Part shown: piece by piece, positions 1 to 10,512 of the stretch | Layout of the letters: each line of letters begins with the position of its first letter | How positions within the stretch are numbered: position 1 is the stretch's first letter | Assembly (NCBI RefSeq): GCF_000002235.5 | Contig: NW_022145548.1 | Coordinates: 496,001-560,000 of the forward strand | Direction of reading: 5' to 3' | DNA: 64,000 nucleotides | Source of the DNA: Strongylocentrotus purpuratus | Taxonomy: Eukaryota; Echinodermata; Echinoidea; Camarodonta; Strongylocentrotidae | The notes under the pieces: generated by a model | Told to the model about the DNA's origin: nothing | Database searches by the model: none | What the model saw: only the letters and a program-made list of their open reading frames with translations | Made by a program: the position numbers and the translations under genes

Positions 1-186
1 AAAAAGAAAATCAAATTTATTAGTTTGAAATTGCTGGAATATACATGTTTATGTTCAATACATTGTTGTTGTGTTTTTTCTGTTACTTTGATTGCTACTA
101 TTATGTACATGTATTCATGAAGGACACCATGGAAGAACAGCGGTATTATATTGATACTCAGCTGGAATGGGCCATCCGCCATATTT

Positions 187-192
187 TTTATT
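187..192 (-). terminator. Candidate polyadenylation signal AATAAA
   Basis: The plus-strand TTTATT here reads AATAAA on the minus strand, about 105 bases past the stop codon of the recombinase exon. It supports that exon being terminal if the donor at 322 is not used. A second AATAAA lies at about 16-21. Confidence 0.35.
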
Positions 193-296
193 CAATTTAC
201 ACTATGTATTATGTATTATTGATTTATGAAAATAAAAGCAAACAAAACCTGCACGTTTTTCTACTCTAGTTGTTCTTTGCAGTTTGCATGAAGAAT

Positions 297-2282
297 TCAA
301 AAGAAAATATTATGCACTTTACCTTCACTGGGATCCAACTGCACTTCCTCTAGTCCTTTATTGGCAAGACCTTCAAGATCTCCCCTCTCCATCTTCAGAA
401 GAACTTTTGAAACCTTCGCCAGTTGCACTGTTGAATCTGGGAGTCTATAGTATTCCCGATGCGTTCTGATGTCATGCCCAAGGAAATTAGCTAAGACATC
501 TAGCTCATTTTCCTTTAAATTCATAATCTGGGCTACAGTGGCAATTTGCTTTCTCAGATGTGTTGCTCTGAGATGTTCTGGATGTTCAGCATTACATTTG
601 GTGGAATGAACACGGATAGCATCGCATGCTCTCCGGTGCCCTTCCCCTGATCCAGCAAACACATATGTGTTGCTCTCCTCGATGCCAGCCTCACATCTCC
701 TCTCTTTCAACAAGTCCATTGCCCTCTTCATTGTCGTTGTCAAAAGTACAGGCACCGTCCTCAAACGTTTTCCCACGATTTCGACTCTCCATAGAACTCG
801 ACAAAGTGCTCTCTCCCACTTGCTGAGAGCACCATCAATTATACCACCTTCTCCTTGCGAGCAATTTTCATAATCTTGCAAGGTCATTTTTGAGACCTCT
901 CCAGGTCTTTTCCTGTTGAAGACAACAATATGTGCCAGCAGTACTTCAGAAAGATTATGCCATTCATGTGCAATTCTGTTGGTGTTGCTCTCTTTCTCAA
1001 GCCCATTCAATTTTGCATGCATTTCTCCCTTGAGATGTTTCGCAAATTTGACTACATCTTCGGTAAGTGGCAACAACTTTGGGTTATTTCTTCTTCCTTC
1101 TTGAAGACTTCTTAGTGCATGGTGAGTTACATAGCTCCCCCATTGAAGGTCATACAGGGTCAAGAATGCCTTGCAACTTTTCTTGATGGCAGAGTTCTGC
1201 GTCATAATGGCTTTTCCTTGTAGAATCTCGCAACAAGTCTTCAGACCGTGTCCGATCTTTAATGCAAGACTGGGGGTTTTGTAGACATTGTTTTCAGCAC
1301 AAAATCCTGCAGCCAGTTTTGTAGCAGACGTCACTGCAACAAACTTCTCAGGACGTATGAGACTTGCAAGATCGACATTGGTCTCCCCTGTCATTGATCT
1401 GTACTCGAGGACCATTCTTCCTAGCTCCCTTGACCGTTGCCTGATATAGTTCTCTTGGTCTCTGCTATGTCCATGTTTCATGGTTAACTTCTCAGCAAAT
1501 TTTGTTATTAGGTCATCCGACCTGACCACAGCGGCTATATTGTCATCGATCATGTTCGACAGGATTTCAATGGTTCTCGTATCCACCCCAGGAGTATTTG
1601 GTAGCAGCATTTTGGCAGCACGCACTTTTCCTCGTTTCTTTGTTTTCCCAGATGGTATACTATCAAGTATCTGGCTGCACTTGTGTTTCCACAATTCTGT
1701 CTTCGTGATAAAACCATAACAGTTTGAGCAGGGAACGTAATCTGATGGATCTGACTTGTCTGCTGGCCTATGAACAACAATGAGTTCTCCAACTCCCTTC
1801 TTCAGGACAGAGATATTGTGTAGGTAGTTTCCATAATTGCGCATTAGTGTCAATTGTCTCACTTTATCCTTTTGGTCTTCACTAGAAAGCCATTTCTGCA
1901 CCTGTGGTTCGTTTCTGTGTTTGGGAGTTTGTAAATGGCGAGGTAATTTCTTCTGAGGTTCCATGCAGAAAGGACAATATTGGACTTTATCCCAGCTTTT
2001 ACTTCTTCCATTTGCTGTGGCATTCACTTGTATCCCTGAAGACCTACTGCAGGCATGCAATACTGCTTTTGAGGTGCTGTCTACATGATTCTCACTGGTT
2101 GATGCTTCATCTTCATGAGTGGGTAGACAACCACGATGAATATTAAAAGATCCAGGGATAGGAATGACAGGACTCATCTCCCTTTCCCCAACATCATCAT
2201 CAGATTCCGGTATGTAATCCGGGTCAGAATCATCTGTTAGATCTGTAGTAGTTTCCGACAGGTCTGACACCTCTGACATGGC
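297..2282 (-). CDS. Exon 7: zinc-finger and tyrosine-recombinase-like domain
   Basis: A single uninterrupted 660-codon frame follows acceptor TTTTTCAG|GCC. Numbered from the Met at 2279: an acidic start (1-35); a CPFC...H...H finger-like motif (C102, C105, H115, H121); a second CSNC...H.C motif (C184, C187, H199, C201); then a recombinase fold with box I KRPGEV (R458), a likely strand lysine (K504), THLRK (R576), LGH (H602) and REYY with Tyr 611 at the nucleophile spacing. The HxxR histidine position is Thr 573. A possible donor (GAAG|GTAAAG, exon end 323) could instead splice to a further exon outside the window; otherwise the stop is at 297-299, with an AATAAA on the minus strand near 190. 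Confidence 0.9.
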   Translation of the reverse strand, partial: AMSEVSDLSETTTDLTDDSDPDYIPESDDDVGEREMSPVIPIPGSFNIHRGCLPTHEDEASTSENHVDSTSKAVLHACSRSSGIQVNATANGRSKSWDKVQYCPFCMEPQKKLPRHLQTPKHRNEPQVQKWLSSEDQKDKVRQLTLMRNYGNYLHNISVLKKGVGELIVVHRPADKSDPSDYVPCSNCYGFITKTELWKHKCSQILDSIPSGKTKKRGKVRAAKMLLPNTPGVDTRTIEILSNMIDDNIAAVVRSDDLITKFAEKLTMKHGHSRDQENYIRQRSRELGRMVLEYRSMTGETNVDLASLIRPEKFVAVTSATKLAAGFCAENNVYKTPSLALKIGHGLKTCCEILQGKAIMTQNSAIKKSCKAFLTLYDLQWGSYVTHHALRSLQEGRRNNPKLLPLTEDVVKFAKHLKGEMHAKLNGLEKESNTNRIAHEWHNLSEVLLAHIVVFNRKRPGEVSKMTLQDYENCSQGEGGIIDGALSKWERALCRVLWRVEIVGKRLRTVPVLLTTTMKRAMDLLKERRCEAGIEESNTYVFAGSGEGHRRACDAIRVHSTKCNAEHPEHLRATHLRKQIATVAQIMNLKENELDVLANFLGHDIRTHREYYRLPDSTVQLAKVSKVLLKMERGDLEGLANKGLEEVQLDPSEGKVHNIFF

Positions 2283-5200
2283 CTGAAAAAAAAACAGTAA
2301 GAGAAACTGAAATTAGAGTCCATATAGAAAGCAAACATCAAATATCTCCTGCTGAATTGGTCAAATGTAAGTACACTATTAAGGCAAATTATGTTTTATA
2401 GGTCCCCTGACATGCATGTTTACTTCTATGCTGGGTCTGCATGATAGATCAACAAACCATTAACTGTTTTATCTTAATGTGTATTATGTATGTTTTTAAA
2501 GATTTTTTGTGTGCATTTGTCTAGACCCTAATTGTTAAAGTCCCACCCTGCAAAATCCTCCAGATCAAACTGTGCCTATTGTGAAGTTTTCTGCCAGCTT
2601 AGATAAAAGAGTACAATATTATACACCAATAATACCATAGGTGCATCATCAACTGGTTCTTGAGATAATGTGATCACAAGCTATTTTTGCATACAGAATG
2701 AGCCCTGTGACCTTTGACCTTGTGACCCCAAAATATAATCAGTTATTGATTTTGCGAGATACATACATTGATTTTGCAAGATACATACATGAATTAAGTT
2801 TGGCGGGAACCCATCAATCGGTTCTCGAGATAATGCGATCACAAGCTTTGTATGCATACATAATGAGCCCTGTGACCTGTGACCTTGTGACCCCAAAATC
2901 TAATCAGTTAATTGGCCTTGCAAGATACATACATGACCCAAGTTTGGAGAAAATCCATCAATCGGTTCTTGAGATAACGCGATCATGAGAACGGACGTAC
3001 AGACGGGCGGACAGACGGACAACCCAAAAACATAACGCCTCCGAAAACAGTTATTAATGCATTGATCTATAAACCTATTAATCACCACACCCAAAATAAA
3101 GGGGATTGATTTTCCTCAAACAACACATGTGTTGGTGTACTGGTGAAAAAAAAACCTTCAAGTATGGACTTGCTGAATTAATACGACAAACATGGACCTA
3201 GCTATTTAAAACTGTTAAATTTCAATTGGTGTGATTTAAAACCTTCAAATGTGGACTTGCTAATTTAAGCAAACAAACATGGACTTTCACATTCCTGGAT
3301 ATTTATTACTGTATACAATTGCTAATTATGGTAGAGAATGTATTTGTAGTGTATAGGCAAGTAAATATTTGCCCTAAGTATGTTTACATCATTGCCCACA
3401 TGCAAGGAAATTTATTAAAAACATTCTTCTTAATTAACAAAACATTTTAGAAATACATACATCTAGGCCTTCTGGTCCCTCTTCACTTCCATCTATGACA
3501 CCTGGGGAATCTGAGTCCGGGTTATAGCAGGCATCAACCTGGCTGCAAGACATGCTGTTACTCAGGGAGTGTACCTCTTGCCTAGCTGTCCCATTACCAT
3601 CGGATGTTGGTGTGCCACCCTCTTGAGAGTGGGGTAGTAGTTGACTGGTGGATGGTGTTCCTTGGATAGGACACTGGTGAGAGCTTTGGTTGCTGATGTT
3701 GTTCATGATTGGTTGTGATGCTGGCTTGGATGTTGCATCTGGCATATGGGGCAGCTTATTGGTGGTAGTGGAGGTGACAATGTCCATGCTGTTGGGTGTC
3801 GGCAGCTTGTTTATAGCCGTTTCCTGCATGTTACTGGAGGTGTGCTCCACAATTGGTGTGTGCAATTGGGTCTGAAATTTAAATTAATATTTGAGTTGAG
3901 TTTCTGATACACTCTGAAGTAAAACATTTATTGTGACAACTACATAACATTTTGTCTTAAGGCTGCTGCATGCCGAAAACCTATATGAAACATATGAAAA
4001 GCATTAATGGCTATATCGCAATATCATCAGCATACCTGCAGTACTCCAGATTTTGTACATGTATGGTGAAAGCCTAAAATCATCAAGAATAATTGGCACA
4101 ATAGTTTTTTATTTCCTTATAGCCCCAGAAAAGTTAACAAATTTCCAATGGTCCACCTAATTTTATTTCAAACAACACATTTGTTTGTGTACTGGTGAAA
4201 AAAAACCTTCAAGTATGGACTTGCTAAATTAATACGACAAACATGGACTCATTTACATGTATTCTAAACTGTTAAATTTCAATTAGTGCGATTTAAAATC
4301 TTCAAATGTGGACTTGCTAATTTAAGTAAACAAACATGGACTTTCACATTCCTGGATATTTATTACTGTATCAATATTGCTCATTATGGTAAAGAATGTA
4401 TTTGTAGTGTATAGGCAAGTAAATATTTGCCCTAAGTATGTTTACATCATTGCCCACATGCAAGGAAATTTATTAAAAACATTCTTCTTAATAAACAAAA
4501 CATTTTAGAAATACATACATCTAGGCCTTCTGGTCCCTCTTCACTTCCATCTATGACACCTGGGGAATCTGAGTCCGGGTTATAGCAGGCATCAACCTGG
4601 CTGCAAGACATGCTGTTACTCAGGGAGTGTACCTCTTGCCTAGCTGTCCCATTATCATCGGATGTTGGTGTGCCACCCTCTTGAGAGTGGGGTAGTAGTT
4701 GACTGGTGGATGGTGTTCCTTGGATAGGACACTGGTGAGAGCTTTGGTTGCTGATGTTGTTCATGATTGGCTGTGATGCTGGCTTGGATGTTGCATCTGG
4801 CATATAGGGCAGCTTATTGGTGGTAGTAGAGGTGACAATGTCCATGCTGTGGGGTGTCGGCAGCTTCTTGCTAGGCGTTTCCTGCACGTTGATGTTAGTG
4901 TGTGGCATGACGTTTGGTGTGGGAGGCTGCAATTTAAATCAATACATGAGTCTGATTTTGGATACACTATGAAGCAAATGTTTATCATGAGAGCGATGTG
5001 ACGTTTTCTGTATAGTTGTTTGTATATTCCATTATATCATTATTTGCAAAATCTCAATATCGTATAAGAAAAATTATAGTGCTGGAGAATCTACAGTCAC
5101 CTAAAGCGTACATTTAAATTATCGACTCTAGAGTTGTATGATATTATTGACATAAATATTTGAATACCACTTGTACAAAGTAATTATATAATATTCTTTT

Positions 5201-8200
5201 TCATCATCTTTTTTTGAAAGTTTTGGAAGTGCTCTCCTTAAAAGGCCCAAGGATTGATAGAGTATAGGGCAGCGTGGAATAAGGGCATCAAGGAAAACTA
5301 ATGTCCAACATTGTGCGATAGTAAATGGAAAGAACAATAATGATGGAGGTGGTAAATTAGCTTTTGCAAAAACTGGATAATGTTCATATTTCACCAGTAA
5401 ATACAAAATAAAACAAAGTGTAATATCGTACCTGCCGCCATGGCAAATCCTTAGTGCCGTAATCGTATCGTATTTCCTCCCCCACCTGAATATCGTCACA
5501 TGCAAACAGACACAGATGTGGACTTGAGTCATGCAGGATGATTTTCTTCATTACAGAATTTGGTGCCTTATGATCATCATTAATCCAACGGCCTAACCCC
5601 GCCTCTGGATCAGATGCATCAATGCTGCAGTCGCAAGATAAATGAAAAAAGATTGCATGCTTAGAGGTAGCATGAAACTATACTGAACAAAATACAGCTC
5701 AAATAGACCTGTGTACAAATGTTAGAGTTAAGGCTCATATTTCAAAATAAAAGTTATAACTAATACATACCAGTATTTTTGTTGTTGTAAATATTTGCAA
5801 GCCCTGGCATTTCCAGCCCTAATTGGCAAGTACAATTAATGAAGAATGGCATGAAATTTATAAGTGACCTATTTTATCAATAGAACGTCGGAATTTAATG
5901 ATGAGAGGGGGAAAGAAAAGATTTTTGGTTAATCGATACAAAACTATGACCCCCACTATTTTCAGTACCAGGGTGATTTTTTTGCCCAAATTTGAACCCT
6001 CTTCTGAAAATACTTGAGAATAACATACAAAATGCAAGTAAATCATTATTCCACCAAATTATAGCTACATATTACCCTTCGTGATCACATGCATGGTCTA
6101 GCTCATTTTCATCATTGCAGAAAAGGTTTTAAATACTTTGATAAGGCACACAGGCCACACCTATTCCATCATATCTTCTTAAAAAAAACTCTACAAATGT
6201 TTATGGTATCATTGCAGAAATCATGAACACAAATAATTCAAGTCACTATAATTGATCTGAAATATAAATAGCAGCATACAGTATGGTAACAAATTGATGA
6301 AATAACATAGTTGTAGTTTTCTTTATTTTCATTTTTCTTGAAACAGAAATTAAAGAAACTTTACTAACCTGTAGTTCACACCTGTATGAAGAAAATGAAA
6401 TGTGTAGTCATTGTCTTCATCTGCATCTAATGTCTCACTGAAAATCCCTCTGTATTCTAGAAGAAAATCACCTTTCTGGAAGTGTTTGCATGTGAAAAGT
6501 CCATGACCTGAAGTGGAGTACACATGATATTTTACATTCTAAAGCTTACAAAAATATTCCTTACAATAGTCTGGAAAGTTCGGCTTCGTAAGGCATTAGC
6601 TGTTAAAATGGTTCAACAAAGTTTTATGAATTAAATGCGTAATTTGGGTGGCATAAGCATTCCACATAAAGCCATCTATGCCCTCTAATATCCACTACAT
6701 TTGTCTTCACTCTGCTGCTCTGAAGTTTAAATCTACTAACTTATGAACCATAATTTTGTGAAATCAAAGCTTTGCATTTAATAATTGTACTGGCTTATAA
6801 TTAATTGCAATTAAGGTACATGTACATGTATCACAAATAGTTAAAACTGTTATAGAAATCGTTCCAATCTACTTTATCCCAGCTCCAAATTACAGTTAAT
6901 TCGTTGATCACTTGTAAAACATGTACATATATATGCATGTCTAATAAAAATAAAATCGTCTCTGGGAGTTAATGCAATCAAATATTTTGATTTCACCCAC
7001 CTATTGTCTCATTCACAAACTTTATTTCAAAGCCATCTGGGTCTTTTTCAGCCCTGCACCATTTCTCTACCTGTTGATGCGGTGCAACACGGTGGCGTCT
7101 GGTTGTCATCTAATGATAAAAAGAAGACAAGAGAAGGTGATGCATGTAAATCATAAGTTGGGTCTGGTCTAAGGACCATTCGCAATTTTCAAGACTATCT
7201 TTCCTTGATATTCTTTCTTGCATGTAGGCCTAAGTCAAGTCTATATATCTAGCCCGAGACAGTTATACTGTGGAAGCAGGATTGCTCTGCTAATTCTAAC
7301 CAGCCAGCTTGCATGCATGGACTTATGACAGACCTTGCAAAGAGTTCAGATGCTCTTTTGATGACCAGAATGAGATCCAAATCCTAACTGGGATTACCTT
7401 TAATTTAGTTTGTTACTGTCAACAAAAGGAACATAAAATACATGTACAAGAAGCATTTTACAAGCTTTAATTTGTAAATTAATATTTTGTAATGATTTTG
7501 TACATATAAATCTAGGAAATGTTCTTAAATCACATTGTAGTGTCCTCTATTCTTCTTCACAAACTAGTCAATAAAAATGTGTACATGATGTGAATGCAGA
7601 AACTTAATGAGGTATGTAATATTGCAATTACTGTCCAAATGAGGATAACTTCATTAACTTAATAGCTCACCTCAACATATTTTCTTTTGGAGAGAAGAAA
7701 ATGGATAGCTAGTATAGCAGGGATAGAAACATTACGTTCAGAACATGCATACACAGACAAAGAAGATGAAGACAAACATTTAAAGAAAAAGATACGATAC
7801 GACCATGATAATGTAAAGAAAACAAAGAATGATCAAGAGATGGAGAAAAAAGAAGACAAAGCACTGACAAGACAATCCATGTAGTGGATCATCATTTGCA
7901 GAAGAAGAAGCATGCAGGGGCAGAGAAGATGGAGGATGACAGGGATGAAAAGATGGAGGATGACAGGGATGAAAAGATGGAGTAGGGCAAAGACCAATGC
8001 TGGGGAGAGTAGAAGAAGGCAGATCAGAGATAGAAAGTTCAAGAAGTGAGGGCAGTGACTGAGTAGACTGATGAAGAGATGGATCGGAAGGTTTTGAACT
8101 GCTTGATGTAACAGACGGAATAGAAGACAACGAAGAAGAACGAGAAGGAGGAGGAGGAGGGGGAGGAAGATCATCCATAGTCATTGTTTTAGCTGTGGAA

Positions 8201-10063
8201 AATAAAGAGGGTGAAAATTTGAAGAAAAAAAACAATAAAAACCTAAATTTGACTGTTATGATTTAGGGTTGATTCTAAAGTTAAATAAATGCTTAAGACT
8301 AGTATTAAGTTAAGCCAAACAAACTCTAAACAACAGAAACTAGACTAGGTTTATAGATCTATCTCAACCTTTTCTAGTGATTGTTAGGTGGGCATCAAAT
8401 ATCGTGCAGTCTTTCGCTTCAATAAGGATCTAGATTCTACTAGTCTATAAGTAATGTTCCTTCTAAGCTCTTACATCTGTAAAAGTTCATTTTTCATCAT
8501 TGTCAGATTGAAGATAAACACACTGCAGATATCAGAGTGGTGTGCAACGTAGTCAATAATGCTAATGGCGAAAACAGACTTCAATTCAAATGCAGAAATT
8601 AATAATAATAATAATAATAATAGTTTGTCCTTATATAGCGCATTTCAGGACCACAGGCTCTCTCAATGTGCTTTACAGATATATATTAATACCCGGGTCA
8701 CACTTTGTATGCATATTCTCCGCTCCCTGGGGAGCATTCCAGCCAGTCGCCATTTTACAAGCGCCACTTGCTAATCAAACCACATTAACTTTTGCATCCT
8801 ACTGGGTACTCATTTAACACCTGGGTGGAGAGTGGCAAATGTAGATCAATGTCTTGCCAAAGGACATTAGTGCCGCGGCAGGACTTGAACCGCGGACCTT
8901 GTGATCCACAGCCCGGTGACATATTCACTCGACCAAGACACCTCAAATTAAGGTAGAGGTCTAGCTGGTAAAGATGAAAAATAAAGAGCCTATATCTGAG
9001 GTGAGGGGGATTTATTATTACAGGTTTAGATCGATCTAGATCATGTTTATTTTTTTATCTCACTGGATCATTATCAGTTCAATTCATAGTCGGATAGAAA
9101 TGTGTCTAGTCTAACTTTAACTAACGTACTGGTACGTGCGATGACATTATTGCCTAAGAAAAGTTAGATTCAATCCAATTTAGATATGATTATGAACACC
9201 TTTTTTACTTATTTTTCAGTCAGTTTCTCCAATTTATACATTTACAGTGCATATAAAAAAAAGCCGATTATACTCCCATTCAAATCAATTCCAGACTAAG
9301 TAGATCTCGACTCAATCTACTTTAGATATGAACACCCTTTTTTACTTATTTTTCAGTCAGTTTCTCCAATTTATACAGTTACAGTGCATATAAACATAAG
9401 CCGATTATACTCCCATTCAAATCAATTCCTGACTAAATAGATCTAGATCTAGATCTCGACTCAATCTACTTTAGATATGAACACCCTTTTTTACTCATTT
9501 TTCAGTCAGTTTCTCTAATACAGTAACAGTGCATTTAAAAAAAAAAGGCTGATTATACTCCCATTCAAATCAATTGCTCTTTTGCATGCAAACAAAAGAT
9601 AGAAGAAAACCGTGGACGTCCACCTTTCCCGGGCGTCCATGGTTAGAAGGTATGTATTCCTGCAAATGTCCACGTTCGCAAAGAGGCCTACTTAAAATCA
9701 TATTGCTGATTTTATTTCCCCTCTTCTTTTAATTTGGCGCAAGCCATTTTTGGCACTATGGACAAAAAAGGTCAATGTTAACTCAAGCGAGAAGAAATAT
9801 TTGTTATTTTAGTGGCATTTTATAGAAAAAAAAACTAGGCTTTACTCTATGGCTAGGTCTCGAGCACGTTTAAAAATGCCCTTCCTAGACTATTTTGAAA
9901 AGTAATTTTGACAGATTTGTCAAAAGTGTTTTAAAAATACGTACTGTATTGTCCCAGATTAAGACCTAGCTCTATACTTTTCTTCCATCAAATATATAAT
10001 TTTACTTACTTTAATTAAAGATATTTGTTGACCATCCGTTTCGGCATCGCCATCAATCAGCAT
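297..10063 (-). CDS. SET-domain / zinc-finger / tyrosine-recombinase-like fusion gene (spliced)
   Basis: Seven exons join in one frame on the minus strand: 10063-10010, 7109-7001, 6507-6369, 5624-5432, 4926-4519, 3871-3461 and 2282-297. Exon phases are compatible at every junction and all introns are GT-AG. The product would be about 1,099 residues: a KMT5A/SET8-like SET domain, a Ser/Thr/Pro-rich linker made of two near-identical exons, two C/H zinc-finger-like motifs, and a C-terminal tyrosine-recombinase-like domain. SET8-type domains monomethylate lysine (classically histone H4K20) using S-adenosylmethionine; tyrosine recombinases cut and rejoin DNA and are the transposases of Crypton elements. 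Both activities are family knowledge, not shown here. It may be a domesticated Crypton-derived gene or a multicopy element that captured a SET domain. The domain calls are strong; the full exon chain is inferred and needs transcript support. Confidence 0.75.
2640..3075 (-). mobile_element. Fragment of TGCCTCCG-family Helitron-like repeat
   Basis: It contains two tandem units of roughly 165 bp with TGACCTTTGACCTTGTGACC, ATACATACAT and CTTGAGATAA segments, then the ACGGACGTACAGACGGGCGG stretch and ACGCCTCCG. This is the reverse complement of the elements at 28608-29264 and 30629-31748. The CTAG hairpin end is missing. It sits between exon 7 and exon 6 of the fusion gene, hence intronic. Confidence 0.7.
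3461..3871 (-). CDS. Exon 6 (linker copy A), tandem duplicate of exon 5
   Basis: Acceptor AATTTCAG| and donor CTAGAT|GTATGT frame 137 codons, phase 0 on both sides. From about residue 25 it differs from copy B at only a few positions (for example GNG versus DNG). Its diverged beginning is TQLHTPIVEHTS against PPTPNVMPHTNI in copy B. It connects in frame to the Ala-Met that opens the recombinase exon. Confidence 0.65.
4519..4926 (-). CDS. Exon 5 (linker copy B), Ser/Thr/Pro-rich
   Basis: Acceptor AATTGCAG| and donor CTAGAT|GTATGT frame 136 codons, phase 0 at both ends. The peptide is low-complexity and rich in Ser, Thr, Pro, Asn and Gln, ending in an acidic segment (EEGPEGLD). It has no recognised domain. 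It is almost identical to the exon at 3461-3871 except over its first 20-25 residues, so one is a tandem duplicate. Both could be used together or as alternatives, since skipping either keeps frame. Confidence 0.65.
5432..5624 (-). CDS. Exon 4: C-terminal half of the SET domain
   Basis: Acceptor GACTGCAG| and donor CGGCAG|GTACGA frame 193 bp. It encodes SIDAS, GLGRWINDD, a conserved Asn six residues on, HLCLFACDDI and GEEIRYDYG with the two SET-family tyrosines (Tyr 136 and 138), then a DLPW segment matching the post-SET helix of SET8. The usual NHS motif reads NDD. All other core positions expected of an active SET domain are present. Confidence 0.85.
6369..6507 (-). CDS. Exon 3: N-terminal half of the SET domain
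   Basis: Acceptor ACTTCAG| and donor TACAG|GTTAGT frame 139 bp. The peptide carries the cofactor-binding GHG (residues 37-39 counting from the Met at 7109), the KGDFLLEYRG strand pair (Tyr 55) and an acidic loop leading to the start of the substrate-binding strand. It ends in phase 2, and the first base of the next exon completes a Ser codon, giving NYSIDAS, the equivalent of YCVDAT in SET8. Confidence 0.8.
7001..7109 (-). CDS. Exon 2: start of the KMT5A-like SET region
   Basis: The acceptor (pyrimidine tract then CATTAG) abuts an ATG; 36 codons plus one base end at the donor ATAG|GTGGGT. The peptide starts MTTRRHRVAPHQQVEKW and ends NETI plus a split Gly codon. The basic start followed by a WC..A segment resembles the pre-SET part of KMT5A-A-like proteins as I recall them. 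The phase-1 end matches the phase of the next exon. Confidence 0.7.
7780..8192 (-). other. Pro/Ser-rich open frame behind a good splice acceptor (unassigned)
   Basis: A minus-strand acceptor (CTTTATTTTCCACAG|, exon from 8192) is followed by ACAATGACTATGGAT and an open frame of about 134 codons. It begins MTMDDLPPPPPPPSRSSS and later has two copies of SFHPCHPP. The last 30 codons are hydrophobic and look intronic. I find no donor that joins it in phase 0 to the SET exon at 7109, so it may be an alternative first exon, a 5' UTR exon, or chance low-complexity sequence. Confidence 0.25.
8599..8947 (-). mobile_element. tRNA-derived SINE (copy 1)
   Basis: Read on the minus strand, the head carries an A-box-like TGGTCGAGTG and a B-box-like GGTTCAAGTCC spaced as in a tRNA. 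An unrelated body (ACATTGATCTACATTTGCC) and an (ATT)n tail at 8599-8622 follow. A second full copy lies at 27023. Confidence 0.8.
9181..9560 (+). repeat. Tandem triplication, about 145-bp unit
   Basis: Three head-to-tail copies start at about 9181, 9323 and 9472. Each has TAGATATGA..ACACC, TTTTTCAGTCAGTTTCTC, ACAGTGCAT and GATTATACTCCCATTC in the same order. No coding potential is visible. Confidence 0.8.
9601..9686 (+). repeat. GTGGACGTCCAC-containing direct repeat, copy 1
   Basis: About 83 bp nearly identical to 10430-10512. It contains the perfect 12-bp palindrome GTGGACGTCCAC and a CGTCCATGG element. The pair brackets the putative promoter and first exon of the minus-strand fusion gene. 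Confidence 0.75.
10010..10063 (-). CDS. Putative first coding exon of the SET/recombinase fusion gene
   Basis: An ATG at 10063 opens 18 codons ending at a strong donor (AAA|GTAAGT, intron from 10009). The exon ends in phase 0 and the next exon (7109) begins in phase 0 with its own ATG, so this would be an optional N-terminal extension. Sequence just upstream is CpG-rich, as expected of a promoter. A shorter protein starting at 7109 is equally possible. Confidence 0.4.
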
Positions 10064-10215
10064 GCAGCTAGCGACTCGAAATGTTACTTGTAGAAGACGG
10101 GCACCGCGCCGTTAAGCCGCGGGGCGCGTCCCGTGCAGCTCAGGCCAGAGTACCCGGAAGTCCGACGTCCCCGTCAAGACCTCGCTAACGCGCGTTATCT
10201 GAAATCACAAGGTAA
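10064..10215 (-). promoter_or_regulatory. CpG-rich putative promoter of the fusion gene
   Basis: This short stretch immediately upstream of the putative first ATG is conspicuously GC- and CpG-rich (runs such as GCGGGGCGCG and CGCGCGTTA) in an otherwise AT-rich region. No TATA box is evident. A reverse CCAAT (ATTGGTCAAT on the plus strand) lies farther out, near 10660. The promoter role is inferred from position and composition only. Confidence 0.3.
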
Positions 10216-10429
10216 AACAGGGACTCCCCTAAACTGATCCAAAGCTGGCAGCAGACGGAAATGAAATCCGCCGATCGAGTAATTTTGTCCCACCGATCAT
10301 TAATCCTAGTCGGTCGTAATGATATGCACACCGGTGTATCAGATTTGTTAACGGTTATCGTGGACCTAGCTCCAATCGAGTCTCCTATTTGATATGGTAC
10401 TTGTTTAGCCGTAAAAAGTCATATTAAAG

Positions 10430-10512
10430 ATAAAAGAGAACCGTGGACGTCCACCTTCGCCGGGCGTCCATGGTTAGAAGGTGTGTATTCCTACAAAGGT
10501 CCACGTTCGCGG
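10430..10512 (+). repeat. GTGGACGTCCAC-containing direct repeat, copy 2
   Basis: Second copy of the 9601-9686 repeat with a handful of substitutions; the 12-bp palindrome is unchanged. A short (AC)n tract follows near 10522-10543. Confidence 0.75.

Larger units (their letters stand above)
3121..4926 (-). repeat. Tandem ~1.05-kb duplication including the linker exon
   Basis: Bases 3121-3871 match about 4173-4926 at an offset of 1052-1058, covering intron sequence and the complete linker exon. Intronic similarity is as high as exonic similarity, which indicates a recent segmental event rather than selected exon conservation. Confidence 0.85.

Noticed and set aside
8880..8947. True tRNA gene on the minus strand
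   Set aside because: A and B boxes are present, but the cloverleaf does not close and the sequence continues into a SINE body with an (ATT)n tail.
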